NCBI GenBank assembly: GCA_017618935.1
Contig: JAFZTG010000229.1
Span: 1 to 13,370, forward strand
Length of the DNA stretch: 13,370 nt
Direction of reading: 5' to 3'
DNA from: Bacteroidales bacterium
Lineage (GTDB): Bacteria; Bacteroidota; Bacteroidia; Bacteroidales; UBA1715
Below the pieces are notes generated by a model. That model saw nothing but the letters and a program-made list of their open reading frames with translations, ran no database searches and was not told the DNA's origin. Of this stretch, positions 7,412-13,370 are shown piece after piece; position 1 is the first letter of the stretch; each line of letters starts with the position of its first letter. Made by a program: the position numbers and the translations under genes.

Positions 7412-9328
7412 ATGAAAACTGTATCTGTAAAAACAATTATTGCGAGTTTGTTTCTCACGATTGCTTCTCTTGGATTATCTGTTGCACAAACAAACAAAAC
7501 AACATCAAACCTTGATTTTAGCTTATTCACCGTTTCAAATGCCAGTGCAGATCATAATTTCAGCTTTCACTGGAAATCGAATACGGATTGTAAATATTTT
7601 GCTCTCGAATATTCAACCGACGGCACGAACTTTTATACTATCGACAAAATTAACTCGACAGATAAAACGGATTATGAATATCTCTGGAAACACGATTTCT
7701 CTGACATTGCAGTTGCATATTTCAGAATTAAGAAAGTAAAAGACGAAAACGATTATGTGTATTCGCAAGTTATTACAATGAGCACGCAGAAAAATGCGTC
7801 TTCTACTGGCAATGTAAGCGACAATTCTGTAAAACTGCAAGTCAATCTTGAAGATTGCAGAAGTTTTGCCCTTGAAAACAACAAGAAACTGAAAATTGCC
7901 CAAGAGGAAATCGCAAAAGCTGGCTACGACAAGAAAGCGGCATTTGCAAACTATCTGCCAAAAGTATCTGTTTCTGGCGCTTACATGTATAGTGACGCAG
8001 ACATACAACTATTGAGCGACGAGCAGGATAACGCTCTACGAAATATGGGAACGGCTATGGGACAAGAACTTGGTGGTTCTTTGGTTCAAATGCAACAAAA
8101 TGCGGCAACTACGGTTCAACAAATTATGGCGAATCCTGCTGCCGACCCTGCTTTGGCAAACCTGATAGCCAACAGCCCTACCGTTCAGCAAATGTTGCAA
8201 AAACTACAGACAACCGACATTAATGCTTCACTGAATCCAACTGTGGCAAGCATGAACGAGTTGGGCGGAAACATTGCAGATGCTTTCCAACTTGACACCC
8301 GTAACATTTACGCAGGTATGATTTCGGTTGAAGAGCCTTTGTTTCTTGGTGGTAAAATCGTCACTTACAATAAGATAGCCAAGGCAAAACAAGAATTGGA
8401 AACAACGAAATATAGTGCCGAGGAACAGGAAACAATTATTGAGACTGACAAATTATACTGGCAAATCGTTTCTCTTTCAAATAAACTGAAACTGACGGAG
8501 AAATATGTGGAATTGCTTCAAACTATGTCGGAAAACGTTGAAAAAATGGCTGGCGAAGGCGTTGCTACCGCATCCGACAAACTTTCGGTAAAAGTTAAGT
8601 TGAATCAGGCGGAAACTGCCTTGCTGAAAGTGCGGAATGGCTTGGCACTGTCGAAAATGTTGTTGTGCCAACATTGTGGCCTCGACATCAACACCGACAT
8701 AATGCTTGCTGACGAGACGTTGGAGGAAGTGCTTGTTTCGGAAGCTCCGTTGCAATACACCGAAGCCGAGATTATGGAAAATCGTCCAGAGTTGAAAAGC
8801 CTTAATTTGGCAACGGAACTCTATCATCAGAATGTGAACCTGACCCGCTCCGATTATCTGCCGACAGTTGCGGCTTTCGGAAACTACGTGGTTACCAATC
8901 CATCTTGTTCGAATGGTTTCCAAAACGAATTTGACGGATTCTGGAATGTGGGCGTTGTGGCAAAAATTCCTATCTGCCAATGGGGCGAAGGATACAACAA
9001 AGTTCGCAAGGCAAAGGCAGACGAAAAAATTGCTCAATATAAATTAGATGATGCCAAAGAAAAGATTATGCTTCAGGTCAATCAGTACGAGCGACAGATT
9101 GAGGAGGCGAAATCGCGTGTGAAACTGGCAGAAGAAAAAATGAGTGATGCCGAGGAAAATCTTCGTATGGCAACGCTCGGTTTTGAGGAAGGTGTGATTC
9201 CGTCGTCGGGATTGACCGAAGCCCAAACTGCTTGGTTACAGGCACATTCGGAATATATTGACGCAAAAATAGACTGGATTATGGCAAAAGTCTATCTTCA
9301 AAAAGCAACTGGTATGTTAAATAAATAA
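7412..9328 (+). CDS. TolC-family outer-membrane factor with N-terminal FN3-like domain
   Basis: At 638 residues this is about 150-200 longer than ordinary TolC-family proteins. A signal peptide (1-25, …SVA before Q) is followed by an extra beta-sandwich-like domain at ~33-125. Its pattern resembles the fibronectin-III-like modules of Bacteroidota secreted proteins: FSFHWKSNTDCKYFALEYS, then DGTNFYTI, then AYFRIKKVKD and YVYSQVI. A short Ser/Asn linker leads into the OEP region. Repeat one (~142-420) has ALENNKKLKIAQEEIAKAGYDKKAAFANYLPKV-type helices (split by context) and the strand motif VEEPLFLGGK. Repeat two (~445-637) has ENRPELKSL, DYLPTVAAFGNYV, IPICQWGE and a long C-terminal helix pair. 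An Ala/Gln/Met-rich insertion at ~200-295 lies at the first strand region. It heads the efflux operon and should form the outer-membrane duct for the downstream adaptor and permeases. Confidence 0.95.
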   Translation: MKTVSVKTIIASLFLTIASLGLSVAQTNKTTSNLDFSLFTVSNASADHNFSFHWKSNTDCKYFALEYSTDGTNFYTIDKINSTDKTDYEYLWKHDFSDIAVAYFRIKKVKDENDYVYSQVITMSTQKNASSTGNVSDNSVKLQVNLEDCRSFALENNKKLKIAQEEIAKAGYDKKAAFANYLPKVSVSGAYMYSDADIQLLSDEQDNALRNMGTAMGQELGGSLVQMQQNAATTVQQIMANPAADPALANLIANSPTVQQMLQKLQTTDINASLNPTVASMNELGGNIADAFQLDTRNIYAGMISVEEPLFLGGKIVTYNKIAKAKQELETTKYSAEEQETIIETDKLYWQIVSLSNKLKLTEKYVELLQTMSENVEKMAGEGVATASDKLSVKVKLNQAETALLKVRNGLALSKMLLCQHCGLDINTDIMLADETLEEVLVSEAPLQYTEAEIMENRPELKSLNLATELYHQNVNLTRSDYLPTVAAFGNYVVTNPSCSNGFQNEFDGFWNVGVVAKIPICQWGEGYNKVRKAKADEKIAQYKLDDAKEKIMLQVNQYERQIEEAKSRVKLAEEKMSDAEENLRMATLGFEEGVIPSSGLTEAQTAWLQAHSEYIDAKIDWIMAKVYLQKATGMLNK

Positions 9329-9341
9329 AACAAAATAAACT

Positions 9342-10343
9342 ATGGCAACAGATAAACAACAAACAGTAAACACAATTGCAGCCCTTGCCGTTTTGGCTAG
9401 CATTATTGGTGTGGTATGTGTAGTAGGAATCCTCACTTTCGGAAAGAACGATGAGATTCTTCAAGGTCAAGCCGAAGCGAATGAATATCGTGTTTCGAGC
9501 AAGGTGCCTGGCCGACTTTTGGAAATTCGCGTACACGAAGGTCAGAAGGTGAAAGCTGGCGATACACTTGCGATTATCGAGGCTCCCGAAGTTGAGGCAA
9601 AAATGGCACAAGCCGAAGCTGTGAAGACCGCTGCCGAAGCCCAAAATACAAAAGCAGAGAAAGGTGCTCGCCGTGAACAAATCCAGGCAGCATACGAAAT
9701 GTGGCAAAAGGCAAAAACGGGTAAGGAAATCACTGAAAAATCATTCAACCGTATCAATAACTTGTACAAAGAAGGCGTGGTAAGTGCGCAAAAATACGAT
9801 GAAGTGAAAGCACAATACGATGCCGCCGTTTCTACCGAGAAAGCCGCTCACGCACAATATTCCATGGCTGTGAAAGGTGCTCAGGAAGAAGACAAGGAAA
9901 TGGCTGCCGCACAAGTGAAACAAGCCGAAGGAGTTGTTGCCGAAGTTAATTCTTATATAAACGAAACGATTTTAACTGCATACGCCGACGGCGAAATCAC
10001 CGAGATTTATCCTCACATAGGTGAATTGGTTGGCACAGGTGCGCCAATCATGTCGGTTGCAATGATGAACGACATGTGGACGACATTCAACGTTCGTGAA
10101 GATTATCTGCAAAAAATGCAAATCGGTACGGAGTTCGAAGCGTATATCCCCGCATTGGACACGTCGGCAACGATGCGAATTGATTATATGAAGGATTTGG
10201 GCGATTACGCCGCATGGAAGTCAACGAAACAAACTGGTCAATATGACTTGAAGACGTTCGAAGTTCGTGCAACGCCGAAAGATGACGTGAAAGGACTTCG
10301 TCCGGGAATGACGGTTTTGTATAAGATTAACGAAAAGAAATAA
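9342..10343 (+). CDS. HlyD-family membrane fusion protein (adaptor)
   Basis: The 333-residue protein is an inner-membrane-anchored periplasmic adaptor like YbhG/YhiI/EmrA. TM anchor is at ~11-33. The first half of the barrel-sandwich (lipoyl-like) domain is at ~40-80, with SSKVPGRLLEIRVHEGQKVKAGD in pieces and IIEAPEVEAKMAQAEA entering the hairpin. A long Ala/Glu/Lys coiled-coil hairpin spans ~82-205, including KGARREQIQAA. The second half of the sandwich, with YADGEITEIYPHIGELV at ~213-230, precedes a beta-barrel domain to GLRPGMTVLYKI at ~318-329. It starts 13 bases after the TolC-like gene, inside the same operon. It would bridge the ABC-2 permeases and the TolC-like channel. Length and domain order are normal. 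Confidence 0.95.
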   Translation: MATDKQQTVNTIAALAVLASIIGVVCVVGILTFGKNDEILQGQAEANEYRVSSKVPGRLLEIRVHEGQKVKAGDTLAIIEAPEVEAKMAQAEAVKTAAEAQNTKAEKGARREQIQAAYEMWQKAKTGKEITEKSFNRINNLYKEGVVSAQKYDEVKAQYDAAVSTEKAAHAQYSMAVKGAQEEDKEMAAAQVKQAEGVVAEVNSYINETILTAYADGEITEIYPHIGELVGTGAPIMSVAMMNDMWTTFNVREDYLQKMQIGTEFEAYIPALDTSATMRIDYMKDLGDYAAWKSTKQTGQYDLKTFEVRATPKDDVKGLRPGMTVLYKINEKK

Positions 10344-10361
10344 TTCTAACGGGTAGGAATT

Positions 10362-11531
10362 ATGCAGAAACTTCGCAAGATATTAGCCGTTGCGAAACGC
10401 GAGATTTTTCGACTGACAAGTCGTCCGCTGTATCTTTTCAGCATGATACTTGCCCCATTGTTCTCGTACATTTTCTTCACGACATTGATGGCCGACGGTC
10501 TTCCAAACGACCTGCCAATCGGTGTGGTTGACGAAGACAATACCTCGGTTACGCGGCAAATTATCCGTAACCTCGATGCGTTCCAGCAATCAAAAATTGT
10601 GGAACAATACAGCAGTTTTGCCGAAGCCCGCAAAGCCATGCAACAAGGTAAAATCTACGCTGTTTACTACATTCCGCAAGGAACGACGCAATTGGCTCTT
10701 GCAAGCAAACAACCAACTATTTCGTTCTACACGTCGGCAACCTTTTTGATTCCCGCTTCGTTGGAATACCGTGATATGAAAATGATGTCGGAATATGCTG
10801 CCGGAGCAATTACGCGAAGCACTCTCTACGCCAAAGGTTACACCGAATCGCAGGCAATGGCGATGTTGCAGCCTGTTAAAATGGAAATGCACGCCATAAA
10901 CAACCCGTCGTTGAATTATTCGATTTATCTGTCAAATTGCTTGTTACCGGCAATTCTGAGTTTGCTGATTATGCAAGTGACCATATTCTCCATTTATTCG
11001 GAATTGAAGGAAGAAACCTCGAAAGAATGGCTTGCAATGACCGACAACGATGTGTATGCCGCCATATTTGGAAAACTGTTTCCGCAGTTCATAGTTTGGT
11101 TGTTGATGGGATTCGCATATCTTGTGTTGCTCTATGGATATTTTCATTTCCCGCTCCACAGCGGATTATTGCCGATGGTTATCCTAATGGTGACGCTTGT
11201 GATTGTAAGTCAAGCATTTGCCGTATTCCTTTGTGGTGCCGTTCCGTCACTTCGTTGGGCGTTGAGTTTGGCTACACTTTGGGGCGTGCTTTCCATTCCT
11301 ATCAGTGGGTTCTCGTTCCCTAAAATGGCATTTCCACCAGCATTGCAAGGAGCTTCGTATCTATTCCCTATGCGTTACTATTTCTTGGTGTATGTTGACC
11401 AAGCCCTCAACGGACGACCATTCGGCTACACGTGGATTTACTACGCCCTGCTGTGTGCGTTCCTGTTGCTTCCGATAGTCGTGATGCGACGCTTAAAGAA
11501 ATTCCTGTTGGAATATCATTATCAAATTTAA
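10362..11531 (+). CDS. ABC-2 type export permease, first of pair (YbhS/YhhJ-like)
   Basis: This 389-residue protein has the PF12698-type topology. A cytoplasmic N-terminus (KREIFRLTSRP) is followed by TM1 at ~24-44 and an extracytoplasmic domain of ~140 residues opening with LPIGVVDEDNTSVTRQIIRNLDA. TM helices follow at ~186-210, 238-260, 268-292, 297-318 and 358-376. SIPISGFSFPKMAFPP and a short loop precede LFPMRYYFLVYVDQALNG, a hallmark of YhhJ/YbhS/YbhR permeases. It starts 18 bases after the HlyD-type gene. It should pair with the next gene product as a heterodimer. No nucleotide-binding domain is fused to it. Substrates in this family range from drugs to cations and cannot be deduced here. 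Confidence 0.94.
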   Translation: MQKLRKILAVAKREIFRLTSRPLYLFSMILAPLFSYIFFTTLMADGLPNDLPIGVVDEDNTSVTRQIIRNLDAFQQSKIVEQYSSFAEARKAMQQGKIYAVYYIPQGTTQLALASKQPTISFYTSATFLIPASLEYRDMKMMSEYAAGAITRSTLYAKGYTESQAMAMLQPVKMEMHAINNPSLNYSIYLSNCLLPAILSLLIMQVTIFSIYSELKEETSKEWLAMTDNDVYAAIFGKLFPQFIVWLLMGFAYLVLLYGYFHFPLHSGLLPMVILMVTLVIVSQAFAVFLCGAVPSLRWALSLATLWGVLSIPISGFSFPKMAFPPALQGASYLFPMRYYFLVYVDQALNGRPFGYTWIYYALLCAFLLLPIVVMRRLKKFLLEYHYQI

Positions 11532-11535
11532 CTCG

Positions 11536-12702
11536 ATGAAATGGCTCTTTAACATATTGGATGTTTGGCTACACGAACTTGTACGTGTATTGAAGGATGA
11601 AGGCGTGCTGGTGTTCTTCTTTGTCGTCCCACTTTTGTACCCGCTTTTGTACGCATATCTTTATAATAATGAGGCCGTTAAAGAAGTTCCAGCCGTAGTT
11701 GTCGATAACTGTAAGACGGCAATGAGCCGTGAGTTTCTACGAAATGTTGACGCAAGCGCCGATATAAAAATCGTGGCTCACTGTGCCGATATGCAAGAAG
11801 CGCAAGAATTGATTCGTCAGCACACTGCGTATTGCCTTATTTATGTTCCCGCCGAGTTTCAGAAAAACATATTGGAAGGAAAGCAATCCGTTGTGGAACT
11901 TTACAGCGACATGAGCGGTTTGTTATACTACAAGGCCGTTCTCAGTTCCTGCACCGAGGTTTCGCTGTCGATGAACCAAGACATTAAGGCACAGCGACTT
12001 GTGGGAGCCACCAAAGAACAGGCGGAAACGTTCGCCTATCCAATCAAATATAAATATGTGCCGATGTTCAACACGCAAAGCGGTTTCGCCACATTTTTGA
12101 TTCCTGCCGTGCTGATTATGATTATTCAGCAGACCTTGGTATTGGGCGTTGGCATGTTGATGGGCGACGAGGAAGAACGGAGACGAAAAGGACTTGTTTT
12201 GGAACACATACAAGATAAAAAACCACTTACGATTCTTCTTGGAAAATCGGGCGTCTATATCACGTTGTATCTTTTTGTGAGCGTGTATTTGGTGTGCATT
12301 GTCCCACGACTTTTCGGTTTGATTCAGATTTGGCAATGGCAAGAACTAATAGCGATGATGTTCCCATATATTCTTGCGTGTGTATTTTTCAGCATCATCA
12401 TTTCAACCTTCGCCAAAGACCGTGAATCGTTCATTGTGTTGTTCGTGTTCATGTCGATTCCGATGTTGTTTATGACAGGTATTTCGTGGCCAGGCTCCTC
12501 TATTCCAGCCGTTTGGAAAGCATTGTCATACGCATTCCCGTCAACCTTGGGAGTGAACGCATTTGCTCGTATTTCCGAAATGGGCGCGCTGATGGAAGAT
12601 GTCCGTCCCGAAATAATCGGTTTATGGATTCAGACGGCTGTTTTCTTCGTGATAGCGTGGATATTGTATCGAAAAGAATACAAAAACAACAATAACGCAT
12701 AA
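11536..12702 (+). CDS. ABC-2 type export permease, second of pair (YbhR-like)
   Basis: The 388-residue protein is a diverged paralogue of the preceding permease with the same plan. TM1 is at ~23-44, followed by an extracytoplasmic domain with VPAVVVDNCKTAMSREFLRNVDA and five C-terminal helices at ~186-209, 233-258, 268-290, 296-318 and 358-380. The cytoplasmic stretch EEERRRKGLVLEHI between TM2 and TM3 is expected for an ATPase-contacting coupling region, and GISWPGSSIPAVWKALSYAFP mirrors the motif of the partner. Only four bases separate it from the first permease, implying translational coupling. It is the last gene of the operon. The expected ATP-binding subunit is absent both before and after it. 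Confidence 0.94.
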   Translation: MKWLFNILDVWLHELVRVLKDEGVLVFFFVVPLLYPLLYAYLYNNEAVKEVPAVVVDNCKTAMSREFLRNVDASADIKIVAHCADMQEAQELIRQHTAYCLIYVPAEFQKNILEGKQSVVELYSDMSGLLYYKAVLSSCTEVSLSMNQDIKAQRLVGATKEQAETFAYPIKYKYVPMFNTQSGFATFLIPAVLIMIIQQTLVLGVGMLMGDEEERRRKGLVLEHIQDKKPLTILLGKSGVYITLYLFVSVYLVCIVPRLFGLIQIWQWQELIAMMFPYILACVFFSIIISTFAKDRESFIVLFVFMSIPMLFMTGISWPGSSIPAVWKALSYAFPSTLGVNAFARISEMGALMEDVRPEIIGLWIQTAVFFVIAWILYRKEYKNNNNA

Positions 12703-12744
12703 TTTGTTGCTCCCCCAGAAACAAAGATTCTTCCTATTTTATTG

Positions 12745-12776
12745 ATTTTCAGCACGAATTATTTGGTGCAGAAAAT
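12745..12776 (+). other. Stem-loop downstream of the efflux operon
   Basis: Arms at 12745-12755 and 12766-12776 pair over 11 bp with a single A-A mismatch around a 10-base loop (core GCAC/GTGC). It lies 42 bases after the stop at 12702. The A/T-rich outer stem resembles a terminator, but no T-run follows, so it may be a 3'-end stability element, a weak terminator or part of the regulatory region of the next gene. Confidence 0.45.
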
Positions 12777-12810
12777 GTTCATACTTCTCACAAAAAAATA
12801 CTGCTGATAC

Positions 12811-12828
12811 GTGATTTACGTAAATTAC
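12811..12828 (+). promoter_or_regulatory. Candidate operator, 18-bp near-perfect inverted repeat
   Basis: The 12-bp centre at 12814-12825 (ATTTACGTAAAT) is a perfect palindrome, and the two outermost bases on each side also match, leaving one mismatched pair in 18 bp. It falls where the -33 element of the symporter promoter should be, so a dimeric regulator bound here would compete with or replace -33 recognition. The regulator is not identifiable. Confidence 0.5.
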
Positions 12829-12835
12829 TTTTTAT

Positions 12836-12843
12836 TACATTTG
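12836..12843 (+). promoter_or_regulatory. -7 element of the symporter gene
   Basis: TACATTTG is an exact TAnnTTTG match followed by C, as in the other promoters of this window. Transcription would start near 12850, giving a leader of about 50 bases to the ATG at 12900 and placing the upstream ATG at 12846 outside or at the very edge of the transcript. No clear TTTG -33 element is present; the inverted repeat occupies that place. Confidence 0.6.
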
Positions 12844-12899
12844 CAATGCTTTTGAAAAAGATAGTGTTTTCAAGGCAAACGGTTTTTAATTATAATTGT

Positions 12900-13370
12900 A
12901 TGAATGCAAAACAAATTATCGGATTGTTGGTGACATTGGTTATCACAATCTTTTTATGGGCAGTTCCCACTGATTTTTATGGAATTGAAGCATTGACGGT
13001 TGTTCAGCAACGTGTAATCGCAATGTTCGTGATGGCTGCGTTGCTGTGGATTTTCGAACCAATCCCCAACTGGACGACCTCGGTGCTGGTGATTGTGCTT
13101 TCGTTGCTGACGGTCTCAAATAAAGGTATTGGATTTTTATGTACGCCCGAAGCTGGCGAACTTGTGGTTTACACAAAAATAATGTCTGCATTTGCCGACC
13201 CGGTTGTTATGCTTTTCTTGGGCGGATTTGTGCTGGCAATTATGGCTTCGAAATACGGACTTGACGTGACGCTTGCGAGAATAATGCTGAAACCGTTCGG
13301 CAAAAATCCTCGTATGGTGTTGCTTGGCTTCTTGATTGTGATTGCGGTATTTTCAATGTTTATGAGCAAC
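12900..13370 (+). CDS. DASS/SLC13-family anion:sodium symporter, 3' end outside window
   Basis: The frame is open to the right edge, showing the first 157 residues of a protein whose family is usually 450-600 long. The hydrophobic N-terminal helix (IIGLLVTLVITIFLWAVP) is followed by VIAMFVMAALLWIFEPIPNW and FADPVVMLFLGGFVLAIMASKYGL, both typical of the divalent anion:Na+ symporter family. The visible part ends in FSMFMSN. This is the beginning of the first SNT motif that binds substrate carboxylate and sodium in VcINDY; the Thr would be the next codon outside the window. Likely substrates are C4-dicarboxylates, citrate or sulfate, taken up across the inner membrane. The ATG at 12900 is preferred; the in-frame ATG at 12846 lies only two bases beyond the -7 element. 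The gene has its own promoter and so is probably separate from the efflux operon. Confidence 0.92.
   Translation, partial: MNAKQIIGLLVTLVITIFLWAVPTDFYGIEALTVVQQRVIAMFVMAALLWIFEPIPNWTTSVLVIVLSLLTVSNKGIGFLCTPEAGELVVYTKIMSAFADPVVMLFLGGFVLAIMASKYGLDVTLARIMLKPFGKNPRMVLLGFLIVIAVFSMFMSN

Noticed and set aside
8477..9037. 186-residue minus-strand frame within the TolC-like gene
   Set aside because: Long, but antisense to a well-supported TolC domain, with Phe/His/Gln-rich composition typical of a complement frame and no promoter.
12846..12899. Upstream in-frame start for the symporter (18 extra residues)
   Set aside because: It begins two bases after the consensus -7 element, so it would be at or before the transcript start; the ATG at 12900 gives the expected short N-terminus before the first helix.
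1..13370. Possible mobile element, CRISPR, tRNA/rRNA or defence locus
   Set aside because: No transposase, integrase, terminal inverted repeats, spaced repeats, tRNA cloverleaf or nuclease/toxin motif was seen; the genes are envelope and housekeeping types with even composition.

Overview
The window looks like a chromosomal segment of a Bacteroidota member, most likely order Bacteroidales. The evidence is: promoters of the TAnnTTTG type with short A/T-rich leaders and no clear Shine-Dalgarno sequences; signal peptides cleaved before Gln (…AQ, …SQ); the Bacteroidota branch of OmpP1/FadL proteins; a probable DUF4468 protein; and a NamZ (DUF1343) enzyme. No plasmid, phage, IS, tRNA, rRNA or CRISPR signal was seen. 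Gene density is high and no gene-free stretch exceeds about 200 bases.

Layout. (1) 3-836: 3' part of a Ser/Thr/Arg-rich low-complexity protein cut by the left edge. (2) 894-2369: an OmpP1/FadL-type outer-membrane beta-barrel with its own promoter and a strong intrinsic terminator at 2391-2425. (3) 4879-2467, minus strand: exo-beta-N-acetylmuramidase NamZ, then a secreted protein with a DUF4468-like domain and a long tail of alternating charge blocks. (4) 4899-6152: a LolC/E-type FtsX permease, divergent from namZ with only 19 bp between the two start codons. (5) 6194-7279: a SAM-dependent methyltransferase of the Methyltransf_2 type with its own promoter. (6) 7412-12702: a tight four-gene efflux operon of a TolC-like outer-membrane factor, a HlyD-type adaptor and two ABC-2 permeases. 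(7) 12900 to the right edge: the N-terminal part of a DASS/SLC13 anion:sodium symporter, preceded by a promoter, an 18-bp near-perfect inverted repeat and two stem-loops.

How the genes fit together. The theme is the cell envelope: an outer-membrane channel, a peptidoglycan-sugar hydrolase, a lipoprotein-release-type permease and a trans-envelope exporter. The exporter should span both membranes (permease heterodimer, periplasmic adaptor, TolC duct), but no ATP-binding subunit is encoded between or beside its genes. None is present for the FtsX permease either, so three ABC-type permeases sit in a window without a single nucleotide-binding domain. I see no clear novel defence or mobile system. 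The most unusual items are a fibronectin-III-like domain fused in front of the TolC domain, the missing ATPases, the charge-block tail of the DUF4468-like protein, the possibly leaderless promoter of the FtsX gene, and the palindrome over the symporter promoter.
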